From: Janthinobacterium sp. TND4EL3
GTDB taxonomy: Bacteria > Pseudomonadota > Gammaproteobacteria > Burkholderiales > Burkholderiaceae_D
Direction of reading: 5' to 3'
Assembly (NCBI RefSeq): GCF_900156175.1
Contig: NZ_FTMV01000019.1
Location: 58,461 to 122,460 of the forward strand
Length of the DNA: 64,000 bases
Shown here in pieces: positions 52,380-61,809 of this stretch. The notes beneath the pieces were generated by a model, which searched no databases, had not been told where the DNA came from, and was given only the letters and a program-made list of their open reading frames with translations. The stretch's first letter is position 1. Every line of letters starts with the position of its first letter. A program made the position numbers and the translations under genes.

Positions 52380-53521
52380 AACGTCCCCGGCAGCAGGATT
52401 TTTTTATCTACCTGCTGCAGGTCGCGCAAGCCGCAAAACGCCATCGTCAAATCGAGTTCGTTGCGGATGATGTCCAGGCACTTGGTCACGCCCGGCCCGC
52501 CCATGGCGCCCAGGCCGTATAAAAACGGGCGGCCGATGTAGACGCCCCTTGCGCCAAGCGCCACGGCCTTGATCACGTCCTGGCCCGAGCGGATGCCGCC
52601 GTCCATGTGCACTTCGATGGCGCTGCCGACGGCGTCGACGATGGCGGGCAAGGCTTCGATCGACGATTGCGCGCCGTCAAGCTGGCGCCCGCCGTGGTTC
52701 GAGACGATCAGCGCGTCGGCGCCGCTTTCCACGGCCAGGCGCGCATCTTCCGGGTCCATGATGCCCTTGATGATCAGTTTGCCGCCCCAGCGCTGCTTGA
52801 TCCATTCCACGTCCGCCCACGACAGGCTCAGGTCGAACTGCTGCTGCGTCCAGGCCGACAGCGACGACATGTCGGACACGGACGTGGCGTGGCCGACGAT
52901 GTTGCCGAAACCGCGGCGTTTCGTGCCCAGCATGCCCGCCACCCAGCGCGGCTTGGTGGCCATGTTGAGGATGTTCGGGATGGTGAGTTTGGGCGGCGCC
53001 GACAGGCCGTTGCGCAAGTCCTTGTGGCGCTGGCCCAGCACCTGCAAGTCCAAGGTCAGCACGAGCGCGCCGCATTTCGCCGCCTTGGCGCGGTCGATCA
53101 GGCGGTTGATGAATTCGCGGTCCTTCATCACATACAGCTGGAACCAGAACGGTTTTGTCGTGTTCGCCGCCACGTCCTCGATCGAGCAGATGCTCATGGT
53201 CGACAGCGTGAACGGCACGCCGAAGCGCTCGGCCGCCTGGGCCGCGAGGATTTCGCCATCCGCATGCTGCATGCCCGTCAAGCCCGTGGGCGACAGGGCC
53301 ACCGGCATGGAAACGGCCTGTCCGACCATGGTCGAGGCCAGGCTGCGATTTTCCAGGTTGACGGCCACGCGCTGGCGGAATTTGATTTTCGCAAAATCGC
53401 TGTTGTTGGCGCGGTACGTCGATTCCGTCCAGGAGCCGGAATCGGCGTAGTCGTAAAACATGCGCGGCACCCGTTTCTGGGCCAGCACGCGCAAGTCTTC
53501 GATGCAGGTGATGATACTCAT
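52376..53521 (-). CDS. FMN-dependent alpha-hydroxy-acid dehydrogenase (LldD-like)
   Basis: A 381-residue TIM-barrel flavoenzyme oxidising L-lactate or a related hydroxyacid. It opens with ITCIEDLRVLAQKRVPRMFY, then DYADSGSWTESTYRANN. The catalytic His/Arg region SNHGGRQLDGAQSSIEALP and the FMN-phosphate site DGGIRSGQDVIKAVALGARG, GRPFLYGLGA are intact. The start at 53521 has GAGGAAA in front. Length equals LldD; L-lactate is the commonest substrate but is not proven. Confidence 0.92.
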   Translation of the reverse strand: MSIITCIEDLRVLAQKRVPRMFYDYADSGSWTESTYRANNSDFAKIKFRQRVAVNLENRSLASTMVGQAVSMPVALSPTGLTGMQHADGEILAAQAAERFGVPFTLSTMSICSIEDVAANTTKPFWFQLYVMKDREFINRLIDRAKAAKCGALVLTLDLQVLGQRHKDLRNGLSAPPKLTIPNILNMATKPRWVAGMLGTKRRGFGNIVGHATSVSDMSSLSAWTQQQFDLSLSWADVEWIKQRWGGKLIIKGIMDPEDARLAVESGADALIVSNHGGRQLDGAQSSIEALPAIVDAVGSAIEVHMDGGIRSGQDVIKAVALGARGVYIGRPFLYGLGAMGGPGVTKCLDIIRNELDLTMAFCGLRDLQQVDKKILLPGTF

Positions 53522-53613
53522 GCGTTTCCTCGGTCGATGGCTAGTCAGGCCATGATCGTGCATTTGGGGGCAATTGTCTATCTGGCAGGCAAGCCTGACG
53601 GACAGCGCGTGGC

Positions 53614-54573
53614 TTACCAGTCGCGCGCGCCGAGGATCCGCTCGCCCAGCGCGCTCAGGCGCGCCTGCGGGTAGCGCAGCTTTTCCTTGTCCTCGGGGTC
53701 GCCGGGAAAGGCGTAGCCCTGCGGCGCGCTGCGCTCGCGCCAGCTTTGCACGCGCCAGTCGCGCAAGGCCTGGTTGTCTTGCTGGGCGGGCGTAAAGGAA
53801 ATGTATTGCGCCAGGCGCACCTGGTCCGTGGACGTGTTCGGGCGGATGCCGTGCGCCAGCAGGCTGTTGAAGATCAACAGCTCGCCCTTCTTCATGGCAA
53901 TGAATTCCATCGGGTAGGGCACCGTCGCCAGGTCCGGCTGCCAGGGGTTGCGGTCTTGCGGCACCGTCTTGCGCCAGCTCAACAAGTTATTGAACAATTC
54001 CGGATAGCACTGGAAACCGCCGCTCTCAGGCGAAGTGTCGGACAGGGCCAGCACGCCCTGCACGTTGACGGGCAGCGGGTCGAGCGTGGTGTCCGCATCC
54101 CAGTGGATGAAGCCGCCAAACTTGCGCTTGCCGTGGTTCGGCGTGTTCAGGTTGGCGCGGTCGATGGTCACCCACAAATCCTGGCGGTCCCAGATATCGA
54201 CAAAGGCGTCGTAGACACGCGGGGTCTGGCGGTTATCCCACAGGGTCTGGTGGTGATAGGCCTCGACCATGCCGGAGCCGTTGAGCTCTTTCATCGCGTG
54301 GTCGCGCAATTGCTCCCGGTTCCAGGTGGCGGGATCATGCTGGTCGAGTCCCTGGAATTCCCACAAGAAATCGGCGGTGCGCCGCACCTGCTCGGGCGAC
54401 ACGGCATCCCTGACGATGACGTAGCCGTAGGTTTGCCAGTGCAAGAAGTCGCTGGCGGACAGCACGCGCAAGGGCAGCTGCTTGTGGATGTCGCGCAACT
54501 GGGTCTGTTCCGTGTAGGCCACGGACGGGTTGCCGGGACGGTCTTGGCCGTATTGATATCGATCTTCTTGCAT
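53614..54573 (-). CDS. Phytanoyl-CoA dioxygenase (PhyH) family protein
   Basis: A 319-residue Fe(II)/2-oxoglutarate oxygenase-like protein. The iron ligands appear as HWDAD (His-x-Asp) in GGFIHWDADTTLDP and the distal His in NSLLAHGIRPNTS. QDLWVTIDRANLN and GGFQCYPELFNNLL are family-type. The substrate is unknown. It is divergent from an AraC regulator with 115 bp between, which is the standard layout of a regulated catabolic oxygenase. Confidence 0.9.
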   Translation of the reverse strand: MQEDRYQYGQDRPGNPSVAYTEQTQLRDIHKQLPLRVLSASDFLHWQTYGYVIVRDAVSPEQVRRTADFLWEFQGLDQHDPATWNREQLRDHAMKELNGSGMVEAYHHQTLWDNRQTPRVYDAFVDIWDRQDLWVTIDRANLNTPNHGKRKFGGFIHWDADTTLDPLPVNVQGVLALSDTSPESGGFQCYPELFNNLLSWRKTVPQDRNPWQPDLATVPYPMEFIAMKKGELLIFNSLLAHGIRPNTSTDQVRLAQYISFTPAQQDNQALRDWRVQSWRERSAPQGYAFPGDPEDKEKLRYPQARLSALGERILGARDW

Positions 54574-54688
54574 CGCTGTCTCCTGTGTTGGTGTGAGACA
54601 GATTGTGCGCTGGCCTGAGCAGCTGAAATGCGCGCCAAGCGGCCCATACTGATACTATCCTGACTATTCCTATGTCCACAACGTCACG

Positions 54689-55561
54689 ATGACACCTTTA
54701 TTCGAACAGGTTACGATACCGCCAGGCCACTCCTGGGGCTTGCTGTGGCGCGAACTGGACGCCATTCCCTTCATCTGGCACTACCACCCGCAGTTCGAGC
54801 TGACCCTCACCGTCAATGCGCGGGGGCAGCGCTACATCGGCGACCACGTGGGCGACTTCGAACCGGGCGACCTGGTATTGCTGGGGCCGAATTTGCCGCA
54901 CACATGGTCGGCCAGCGAGCGCATCGACAGCAGCCAGCCGATGCTGGCCGTCGTCGTGTGGTTTTCGCTGGAGTGGCTTGAGCAGCTGGCGGCCTGCTTT
55001 CCGGAATTGCACGGCGTGCGGCAACTGGCGGCCCGCGCCGGCCCGGCCCTGCATTTTTCGCCGCGGACGAGCGCGCGCTGCGCCGGTCAGCTGCTGCGGC
55101 TCAATGCCCTGCCCGTGCCGCAGCGCCTGCCGCTGCTGCTCGACGTGCTGCTGGAACTGGCGGGCGATGCGGGCGCGCGGCCGCTGGCCTCGACGGCGCA
55201 GGCGCCGCTGGCCGACGGGCAACAAAAACGCATGGCCGGCGTGTTCGATTTCATGCATGCACATTTCCGGGAAGAAATCGCACTGGAAACCCTGGCGCAG
55301 AAGGCGGCCCTGTCGCTGGGCGCCTTCCACCGCTGTTTCAAGCGCCACGCGCATTGCACGCCGGGCGACTACCTGGCGCGGCTGCGCATCGGCCGCGCCT
55401 GCCAACAGTTGATCGAGAGCGATCTCGCCATCGCCGTCATCGCGCAGGAGGCGGGCTACCGCAACCTCGCGCATTTCAACCGCCAGTTCCGCGCCGCCAG
55501 GCACGTCACGCCGCGCGCGTTCCGCCACCAGTACCGGCGCGGCGCCACAGGCACGACATAA
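54689..55561 (+). CDS. AraC family transcriptional regulator with cupin domain
   Basis: A 290-residue regulator: N-terminal cupin (IPFIWHYHPQFELTLTV, GDFEPGDLVLLGPNLPHTW) and a double helix-turn-helix (LETLAQKAALSLGAFHRCFK, VIAQEAGYRNLAHFNRQFRA). His residues in WHYHPQFE and PHTW resemble cupin metal/sugar-binding positions. It probably regulates the divergent PhyH gene. The terminator-like hairpin just after it more likely serves the minus-strand tRNA. Confidence 0.92.
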   Translation: MTPLFEQVTIPPGHSWGLLWRELDAIPFIWHYHPQFELTLTVNARGQRYIGDHVGDFEPGDLVLLGPNLPHTWSASERIDSSQPMLAVVVWFSLEWLEQLAACFPELHGVRQLAARAGPALHFSPRTSARCAGQLLRLNALPVPQRLPLLLDVLLELAGDAGARPLASTAQAPLADGQQKRMAGVFDFMHAHFREEIALETLAQKAALSLGAFHRCFKRHAHCTPGDYLARLRIGRACQQLIESDLAIAVIAQEAGYRNLAHFNRQFRAARHVTPRAFRHQYRRGATGTT

Positions 55562-55575
55562 TGCGTTCGTAAACG

Positions 55576-55608
55576 AAAAAGGGGATCAGATTTTACAATC
55601 TGACCCCC
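55576..55608 (-). terminator. Terminator of the first tRNA-Arg
   Basis: On the minus strand the tRNA 3' end is followed by GGGG-TCAGATT...AATCTGA-CCCC, a strong stem with one bulge, then TTTTT. The AraC gene on the plus strand stops just before it. Confidence 0.8.
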
Positions 55609-55615
55609 GATATTC

Positions 55616-55692
55616 TGGTGCGGCTGGCAGGAATTGAACCCACGACCCCTTGGTTCGTAGCCAAGTACTCTATCCAGCTGAGCTACAGCCGC
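55616..55692 (-). tRNA. tRNA-Arg (anticodon ACG), copy 1
   Basis: A 77-nt cloverleaf on the minus strand. Acceptor GCGGCTG/CAGCCGC, D-arm GCTC, anticodon stem CTTGG/CCAAG with loop CTACGAA (anticodon ACG), T-arm GTGGG TTCAATT CCTGC, and encoded CCA. Identical in sequence to the three copies near 58.2-58.6 kb. Wobble A34 is normally edited to inosine. Confidence 0.97.
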
Positions 55693-55702
55693 CTAAGACA
55701 CG

Positions 55703-55730
55703 ATTATAGCAGGGCTTTGCAGAATGGCAA
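55703..55730 (-). promoter_or_regulatory. Promoter of tRNA-Arg copy 1
   Basis: On the minus strand TTGCCA (55730-55725), a 16-base spacer and TATAAT (55708-55703) lie just upstream of the tRNA 5' end at 55692. The 268-bp gap to the next gene (55693-55960) holds otherwise nothing recognisable, apart from the SD AAGGGG of the lipoprotein gene. Confidence 0.75.
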
Positions 55731-55960
55731 AGGGCGTGGCGGCGATATTTCACAATTGACGCTCTCCCCCCGGTTTTTCACCGGCCGCCCCGCCAGATTG
55801 CAATTTTAATCACATTGATTTTCTGATTGCGGCGCAAAACCGACACGCCGATGACTGATTCGCCATTATTAATGCATTCAAGAAAAATAAATTGCAATTC
55901 ACGGAAAACTTTGAGAATGTTTACTAGCAGTAATTCCAAAAAAAATACCAAGGGGATGTC

Positions 55961-58102
55961 ATGAAAATAAACTTGCATAAATTGCCTCTGGCCGCCGCCT
56001 GCGCGGCCGCCCTCCTTCTTGCCGCCTGTGGCGGCGGCAGTAGCAGCAGCCCCGCCGACCCGGTTCCGCCCGTCTTGCCGCCGCCGGCAACGACGCTCAG
56101 CGGCACTGCCGCCGTCGGCGCGCCCATCTCGGGCAGCGTGGTGGCCATCGATAGCAAGGGCAAGGTGTCCACGGCGGTCAATACCGGCGCCGGCGGGGCA
56201 TTTACGGTCGACGTGGCCGGCATGACGGCGCCGTTTTTCCTCAGCATCACCGGCTCGTCCGGTGGCAGGCAGGTGACGCTCAATTCCATCGCCACCGCAG
56301 CGGGGCAGACCGTCAATATCACGCCGCTGACCGACCTGATCGTCTCCACGGCGTCGGGCCAGCCTGGCGGCACGGCCCTGGCCGCCGTCTGCGCCCCCGT
56401 CGCCAATACGGTCTCGGCCGCCTGCACCTCGGCCCTGGCCAATGCAGCGACCCAGCAACGGCTCGATGCGGCCGTGGCCGCCGTCGTCGCCATGATCAAA
56501 CCGATTAATACCGGCAATACCAATCCGCTGACGGGCGCCTTTGTTGCCAACGGCACGGGCATGGACGCCGTGCTGGACCAGATCCTCGTCGCGCCCGCGG
56601 AAGCGCAGGGCGCCATGGCCACCGTCACCCTGATTGCCACCAACAGCGCGCTGGGCAGCGTGACCCTGCCGGCCGCCGCCGGCGGCGCGCCGACGATACC
56701 GGCAGCGACGCCCCCATCGGACGCCGACCTGGCCAAGGCGACGGCCGCGGCCACTGTCTTGCCGGAAATCCGCGCCTGCCTGGCCTCGCTCAGCGCCCTG
56801 TATCCGAAGACGGGCTTCGTCGTGCCGTCGGCGGCGGCCGTGTCGCCGTTTATCGACAGCTCCTTCAATATGGGAGCGGCGGTGGGCAAGGCTGAAATTC
56901 TGGCCGCCCTGACCAGCGCGGACCAGGCCGCGCACGCGGGCCTGACCATCGAAGCTCTGGGTTTAGCGGGCGTGGACATGCAGCCTTTGAGCTCGGGCGA
57001 GATTGCCACGCTGACGTCCACGAGCAGCACCTCGACGACGCGCGTCGCCGACTTCATCGGCAATCGCCTCGGTGCCGGGGCGACGGCCATCGCCTTCACC
57101 TCCGGCAAGCCCGGCAGCGCATGGGTGCAGTTGCGCATCGGAACAGATGCGGGCATGCTGAACTGGAAGCTGGTCAAGACGGGCGACACCAGCGTCTGCG
57201 CCGGCGGCTGGAAGCTGGCCGGCAGCGGCCACCTGGACATGCACATGAATGCGCGCATCCAGCGCAGCGTCGATACGGCGGGCACGGCCAGCTTTGCGCG
57301 CGAATGGGCTGCCCACGTCGAGCTCGACACCGTGCTGCAGGAAAATCCGGCCGTCAACAAGATCGACGTGCGGGGACCGGGCCTGACGACGTTCGGCGAC
57401 TTCCAGATACCGGGCACGGCCGGCAGCAAACTGCAGCTGATCCTGCCGGCCACCGGCTACACCCACATGCGGGTGGCCGACAGCAATGGTGCCGCCAGCA
57501 CTTTCTACAATAACGCGGAAGCCATCCAGAGCTGCCAGGACCTGGCCAGCCTGCCCGCCAATACGCCGGGCCTGGGCGCGGGCACGGCTTGCATCGACGA
57601 AACGAAAGTGGCGCCTGGAAAAATCTACGTGTGGACCCTGAAAACGCCGAATGGCGCCGTCAGCGCCTTCCCGTTCCAGATCAATGCCGTGCCCCTGTCG
57701 AAAGCGTTTGCCAAGGCCAACCAGGCCAGCCTGTTCGCCACGCTCACCAGCATCACGCCGGCGAAACTGTCGTCCATCCCCGCCGCCGCCCTGCTCGATG
57801 GCGCGGTGACCTTCAACTATACGCAGTCGGCCACCTACGGCTCGAAAATGGATAATTGCGGCCTGCACTTGTTCAATGGCGCCACGCCGGTGCTGAACGC
57901 GGAGCAAAATGCGGTTGGACAGGAAACCTCGTGTACCTTCACGACCTCGGGCTTGAATGCCCTGGCGTCGAACGTGGCGGACCCGGCGCAGTCCGGCGCT
58001 TCGCTGTTCAAGTTCACCGGCCCCGTGACCAGCGGCGGACTGTGGGTGACCACCATCGTCCTGGGCAACCAGGCGTCGTCGGGCCAGCCTTATCCGAATT
58101 GA
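55961..58102 (+). CDS. Large Ala/Thr-rich outer-membrane or periplasmic lipoprotein
   Basis: A 713-residue predicted lipoprotein: signal ending LLLAACGGGSSSSP, with the lipid Cys in the N-terminal 25 residues and a Pro/Ser linker. A carboxypeptidase-regulatory-like beta-sandwich (about 45-100, GTAAVGAPISGSVVAIDSKG) is followed by two further unrecognised domains. Two Cys occur in AAVCAPVANTVSAACTSALA and further Cys near 565-620. I cannot assign a function. It lies alone between tRNA-Arg copy 1 and copies 2-4 on the opposite strand, with a terminator after it. Confidence 0.82.
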   Translation: MKINLHKLPLAAACAAALLLAACGGGSSSSPADPVPPVLPPPATTLSGTAAVGAPISGSVVAIDSKGKVSTAVNTGAGGAFTVDVAGMTAPFFLSITGSSGGRQVTLNSIATAAGQTVNITPLTDLIVSTASGQPGGTALAAVCAPVANTVSAACTSALANAATQQRLDAAVAAVVAMIKPINTGNTNPLTGAFVANGTGMDAVLDQILVAPAEAQGAMATVTLIATNSALGSVTLPAAAGGAPTIPAATPPSDADLAKATAAATVLPEIRACLASLSALYPKTGFVVPSAAAVSPFIDSSFNMGAAVGKAEILAALTSADQAAHAGLTIEALGLAGVDMQPLSSGEIATLTSTSSTSTTRVADFIGNRLGAGATAIAFTSGKPGSAWVQLRIGTDAGMLNWKLVKTGDTSVCAGGWKLAGSGHLDMHMNARIQRSVDTAGTASFAREWAAHVELDTVLQENPAVNKIDVRGPGLTTFGDFQIPGTAGSKLQLILPATGYTHMRVADSNGAASTFYNNAEAIQSCQDLASLPANTPGLGAGTACIDETKVAPGKIYVWTLKTPNGAVSAFPFQINAVPLSKAFAKANQASLFATLTSITPAKLSSIPAAALLDGAVTFNYTQSATYGSKMDNCGLHLFNGATPVLNAEQNAVGQETSCTFTTSGLNALASNVADPAQSGASLFKFTGPVTSGGLWVTTIVLGNQASSGQPYPN

Positions 58103-58177
58103 CGGGGCCTGGCCACTGCAGCGCGCCGCAATGGAGGCGGCGCGCTGCAGGCTTGCCTTTCGCTGGACGAAAAAAAA

Positions 58178-58205
58178 CCCGGAAAGCGAACTTTCCGGGT
58201 TTTTT
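58178..58205. terminator. Bidirectional terminator between lipoprotein gene and tRNA array
   Basis: CCCGGAAAG (58178-58186), loop CGAA, CTTTCCGGG (58191-58199), A7 before and T6 after, so it can end both the plus-strand lipoprotein transcript and the minus-strand tRNA transcript. Confidence 0.9.
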
Positions 58206-58220
58206 CACTACTGCTGATAC

Positions 58221-58297
58221 TGGTGCGGCTGGCAGGAATTGAACCCACGACCCCTTGGTTCGTAGCCAAGTACTCTATCCAGCTGAGCTACAGCCGC
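58221..58297 (-). tRNA. tRNA-Arg (anticodon ACG), copy 2
   Basis: A 77-nt gene identical to copy 1, including the encoded CCA. Last in the three-gene minus-strand array; 78 bp separate it from copy 3. The bidirectional terminator lies downstream. Confidence 0.97.
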
Positions 58298-58375
58298 AAA
58301 CTCTGACACACTCCGCCCAACGGCGCGAAGCTTGAAACTTTCATCAAAACGAAGCGAACTCCATTTTGGAAATAC

Positions 58376-58452
58376 TGGTGCGGCTGGCAGGAATTGAACC
58401 CACGACCCCTTGGTTCGTAGCCAAGTACTCTATCCAGCTGAGCTACAGCCGC
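58376..58452 (-). tRNA. tRNA-Arg (anticodon ACG), copy 3
   Basis: A 77-nt gene identical to copy 1. Middle gene of the array; spacers of 78 and 82 bp on either side have unrelated sequence, so the copies are kept identical by selection or gene conversion. Confidence 0.97.
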
Positions 58453-58534
58453 AAAACTTCTACAACATTCCATGAACAACATGGAGGTGAAACTTGTTAC
58501 AACAAAACCAGGCAAAGTCTGATTTTCAGTATTC

Positions 58535-58611
58535 TGGTGCGGCTGGCAGGAATTGAACCCACGACCCCTTGGTTCGTAGCCAAGTACTCTATCCAGCTGA
58601 GCTACAGCCGC
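58535..58611 (-). tRNA. tRNA-Arg (anticodon ACG), copy 4
   Basis: A 77-nt gene identical to copy 1. First of the array in transcription order, directly after a consensus promoter. Confidence 0.97.
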
Positions 58612-58621
58612 GCAGGCAAAC

Positions 58622-58650
58622 ATTATAGCGTATTCATTTCGCTTTGAAAA
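58622..58650 (-). promoter_or_regulatory. Promoter of the tRNA-Arg array
   Basis: A perfect TATAAT (58627-58622 on the minus strand) with a 17-base spacer to TTTTCA (58650-58645) just upstream of copy 4. The 441-bp gap 58612-59052 contains this promoter and the start region of the following kinase; I see no gene in the rest of it. Confidence 0.75.
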
Positions 58651-59052
58651 GTTCGATTTTTCAATCGCTTAGCTGATTTTGCAGAATACCGCCCCGCATG
58701 ACCGACTACCTTTTCACTGCCAAAAAGCTGACGCCTTTTTATCGTCGCGCACCTCCGCTTTCACAGCGGCGCCCGGCGAATCGAGAAGTTGCTGTCTCGA
58801 AAGAAGCGGGATTATAGGGACTGCCTGCATGCCTGTCCAGTGCTATCTGCAAGGGAACGTTCTCTGGCGCGCAAGCGTGCGGTGGCGGCGGGCCGCTTGG
58901 GGCTACAATACCAGGCAGACAGGGGCGCTTGTGCCTCCCCTCCTTCATGACAGCTGACAACACCAGCATGCCCCACTTGCTCACTGAAGGTGGCGACGGC
59001 GGCCCGTCGGGGCAAGAGCCCGTGCGGCAGACTCACAGTTGCAGGATTTTCA

Positions 59053-61506
59053 ATGGCCAAGCATGAACGCAAGCAAGATCTGCTTCCCCCGCCGGGGGCG
59101 CCGAGCCTGTCGGACGAGCATCTCGCCAACTTGCTTGAAAGCATAACCGATGGCTTCAGCCTGCTCGACCGCGACTGGACCATCCGCTATATCAATACGC
59201 GCGGCGCGGATATGCTGGCGCCACGGCGTCCGCCCGGCAGCCAGCTGGCGGGCAGCAGCCTGTGGCTGGCCTGCCCCGATATGCAGGGCACGGAACTGGA
59301 AACGCAGTACCGCCGTGCCATGACGCAACGGCAAGGCGGCAGTTTCGAACTGTACTACCCGCCGCTGGGGCGCTGGCTGGAAGTGCGCCTCTTCCCTTCC
59401 AGCGAGGGCTTGACCACCTACGTCCAGGACATCAGCCAGCGCAAGGCGGCCGAGGACAGCCTGCGCCAGAGCGAGGAAGACTTGCGCGCGCTGGCCAATT
59501 CCATTCCGCAACTGGCCTGGATCGCCAGCTTCGACGGCACCATGTCGTGGTACAACCAGCGCTGGCACGACTATACGGGCACGAGCGCCGAACAGATGGC
59601 CGGCGACGGCTGGAGCCTTGCCTATGACGCCCAGCGCCTGCCGCAGATGCTGCAAGCCTGGAAGAGCGCCTTGCGCGACGGCACGCCCTTCGAGATGGAG
59701 TTCCCCATCCGCGGCGCCGACGGCCAGTACCGCTGGTTCCTGACGCGCGCCAATCCCGTGCGCGACCGGGGCGGCCGGCTGCTGCGCTGGTTTGGCACGA
59801 GTACCGACGTCGACCAGGTCAAGCGTGCGCAGGAAGCCTTGCGCGACGAGACGCGCGTGCTCGAATTGCTCAATAACACGGGCGCGGCCCTGGCCAGCAC
59901 CCTGGATTTGCCCGCCCTGCTGCAGGAAACCGTCGATGCGGCCACGCGCATCAGCGGCGCGCGCTTCGGCGCCTTCTATTACCATGACGATACGGCCGCG
60001 CCCGATGCGGATGCGCTGCCGGCGGCGCGCGCCGTGAGCGGCATCAGCCTGCGCCTGGCCGACGCCATCGCCGCCGAGCTGCGCCTCGGTCCGGCCACGC
60101 GCCAGAACGACTTGCTGGCCGCGCCCGAGACCGGCGCCGACGGCGCGCCGCCGCTGCGCAGCTGCCTGAGCCTGCCCGTCAATTCGCGCGCGGGCCTGCC
60201 GCTGGGGCGCTTGCTGCTTGGCCATCCGCAAGCGGGCATGTTCAGCGCGCGCAGCGAACGCATCGTCGCGGGCATCGCGGCCCAGGCCGCCGTCGCGCTC
60301 GACAATACGCGCCTGTACGCGGCCGCCACGCGGGCCGCCGAAGAACGCAAGGTGCTGCTCGACAGCGAACGCGAGGCGCGCGCCGAGGCCGAGCGCACGA
60401 ATCAGCTGAAAGACGATTTTCTCGCCACCCTGTCGCATGAACTGCGCACGCCGCTGTCAGCCATCCTCGGCTGGGCCCAGGTGCTGCGGCGCGGCACGCG
60501 CGACCAGGCCGACCTGCACCGTGGCCTGCATAGCATCGAACGCAATGCGCGCGCCCAGGCGCAGCTGATCGAAGACTTGCTCGACATGAGCCGCATTACC
60601 TCGGGCAAGGTGATGCTCGACCTGCAGCCTCTGGCGCCGGCCGGCGTCATCGCCTCGGCCATCGAAACCCTGCGCCCGGCGGCCGACGCCAAGCACATCG
60701 CCATCCACAGCAGCATCGCCAGCGATGCGGGCAGCTTCACGGGCGACCCCAGCCGCATCCAGCAAGTGATCTGGAACCTGCTGTCGAATGCCCTGAAATT
60801 CACGCCGCAAGGGGGGCGCGTCGATATCGCGGTGCGCCGCGAAGCGAACCGCCTGGCCATCACGGTGACTGACAATGGCATCGGCATCAGGAAAGACTTC
60901 CTGCCCCACGTATTCGACCGGTTCCGCCAGGCCGACGCCTCCACCACGCGCAAGCATGGCGGCCTGGGCCTGGGCCTGGCCATCGTCAAGCATCTGGTGG
61001 AACAGCATGGCGGCACGGTCGCGGTCAGCAGCGCCGGCGACATGCAGGGCGCCAGCTTCACCGTGCGCCTGCCCGTGAATGCGTCGGCCGGGCCCTCAGG
61101 CAAACCCGGCAGCGACGACTTGCGCGGCGTCAAGGTACTGCTCGTCGATGACGAGGTCGGTGCGCGCGAACGGATGGAGGGCATCTTGCGCGACTGCAAC
61201 GCCGAAGTGCATGGCGCCGGCAGCGTGGCGCAAGCGCTGCAGCTATTGCCCCTGGCACGCCCGCACGTGCTCGTGAGCGGCATCGGCATGCCGGGCGCGG
61301 ACGGCGTCGAGCTGCTGGCCCGGCTACGCGCATCGGACGCCGGCCTGCCCGCGCTGGCGCTGACCGCCCTCGATCAGTCGCAGGACCACCAGCGCGCGCT
61401 CGACAGCGGTTTCCAGGCCAGCATCGCGACGCCGCCCGATCCCGCCACCCTCGTGGCGGCCGTGGCGCGGCTGGCGGCGCCACGCCTGCCCGGGCCCGCG
61501 TCGTGA
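59053..61506 (+). CDS. Soluble hybrid histidine kinase (PAS-PAS-GAF) with degenerate receiver
   Basis: An 817-residue cytoplasmic kinase. PAS domains lie at about 25-140 and 145-270, a GAF domain at 285-430, HisKA with H462 in [16 protein letters not shown], and HATPase with NLLSNALKFT, DNGIGI and GGLGLGLAIVKHL. The C-terminal receiver starts normally (VLLVDDEVGARERM), but the phospho-acceptor Asp is replaced by G743 (VSGIGMPGADG) and the conserved Lys by T793 (SIATPPDP), so it cannot be phosphorylated in the usual way. The ATG at 59053 has CAGGA at good spacing; a longer in-frame start is less likely. Confidence 0.92.
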   Translation: MAKHERKQDLLPPPGAPSLSDEHLANLLESITDGFSLLDRDWTIRYINTRGADMLAPRRPPGSQLAGSSLWLACPDMQGTELETQYRRAMTQRQGGSFELYYPPLGRWLEVRLFPSSEGLTTYVQDISQRKAAEDSLRQSEEDLRALANSIPQLAWIASFDGTMSWYNQRWHDYTGTSAEQMAGDGWSLAYDAQRLPQMLQAWKSALRDGTPFEMEFPIRGADGQYRWFLTRANPVRDRGGRLLRWFGTSTDVDQVKRAQEALRDETRVLELLNNTGAALASTLDLPALLQETVDAATRISGARFGAFYYHDDTAAPDADALPAARAVSGISLRLADAIAAELRLGPATRQNDLLAAPETGADGAPPLRSCLSLPVNSRAGLPLGRLLLGHPQAGMFSARSERIVAGIAAQAAVALDNTRLYAAATRAAEERKVLLDSEREARAEAERTNQLKDDFLATLSHELRTPLSAILGWAQVLRRGTRDQADLHRGLHSIERNARAQAQLIEDLLDMSRITSGKVMLDLQPLAPAGVIASAIETLRPAADAKHIAIHSSIASDAGSFTGDPSRIQQVIWNLLSNALKFTPQGGRVDIAVRREANRLAITVTDNGIGIRKDFLPHVFDRFRQADASTTRKHGGLGLGLAIVKHLVEQHGGTVAVSSAGDMQGASFTVRLPVNASAGPSGKPGSDDLRGVKVLLVDDEVGARERMEGILRDCNAEVHGAGSVAQALQLLPLARPHVLVSGIGMPGADGVELLARLRASDAGLPALALTALDQSQDHQRALDSGFQASIATPPDPATLVAAVARLAAPRLPGPAS

Positions 61507-61809
61507 AAACGGCGGGAGAATTGATGCAAGGAAATAAATAACTCAGGACAAAATAACTATTTCCATGGGTGAGCCTTCCTACTTCCACACGCGGCACTGT
61601 CCTACAAGCAACTTCCCTGAAATTTGCTACACTGAAATGCAGAAGCACGGCGCCGTGGCAGCGACGGCCATAGCGGACTCATGCGCTGTTGTGCGCCCCA
61701 TCTTGTGGCAAGGCGCTACTATCCTGTGGACCTGCCGTCAGCCGCGCCGCCAGACTATCAACTGCGGTGGAAACCAGCGTTGCATTGACCGTATTAACCG
61801 AGACCATAC

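Noticed and set aside
58288..58623. Open frame across tRNA copies reading AVAQLDRVLGYEPRG and related repeats
   Set aside because: It is translation of tRNA-Arg genes and flanks, a well-known annotation artefact. The same applies to 55618-55809 and 58366-58647.
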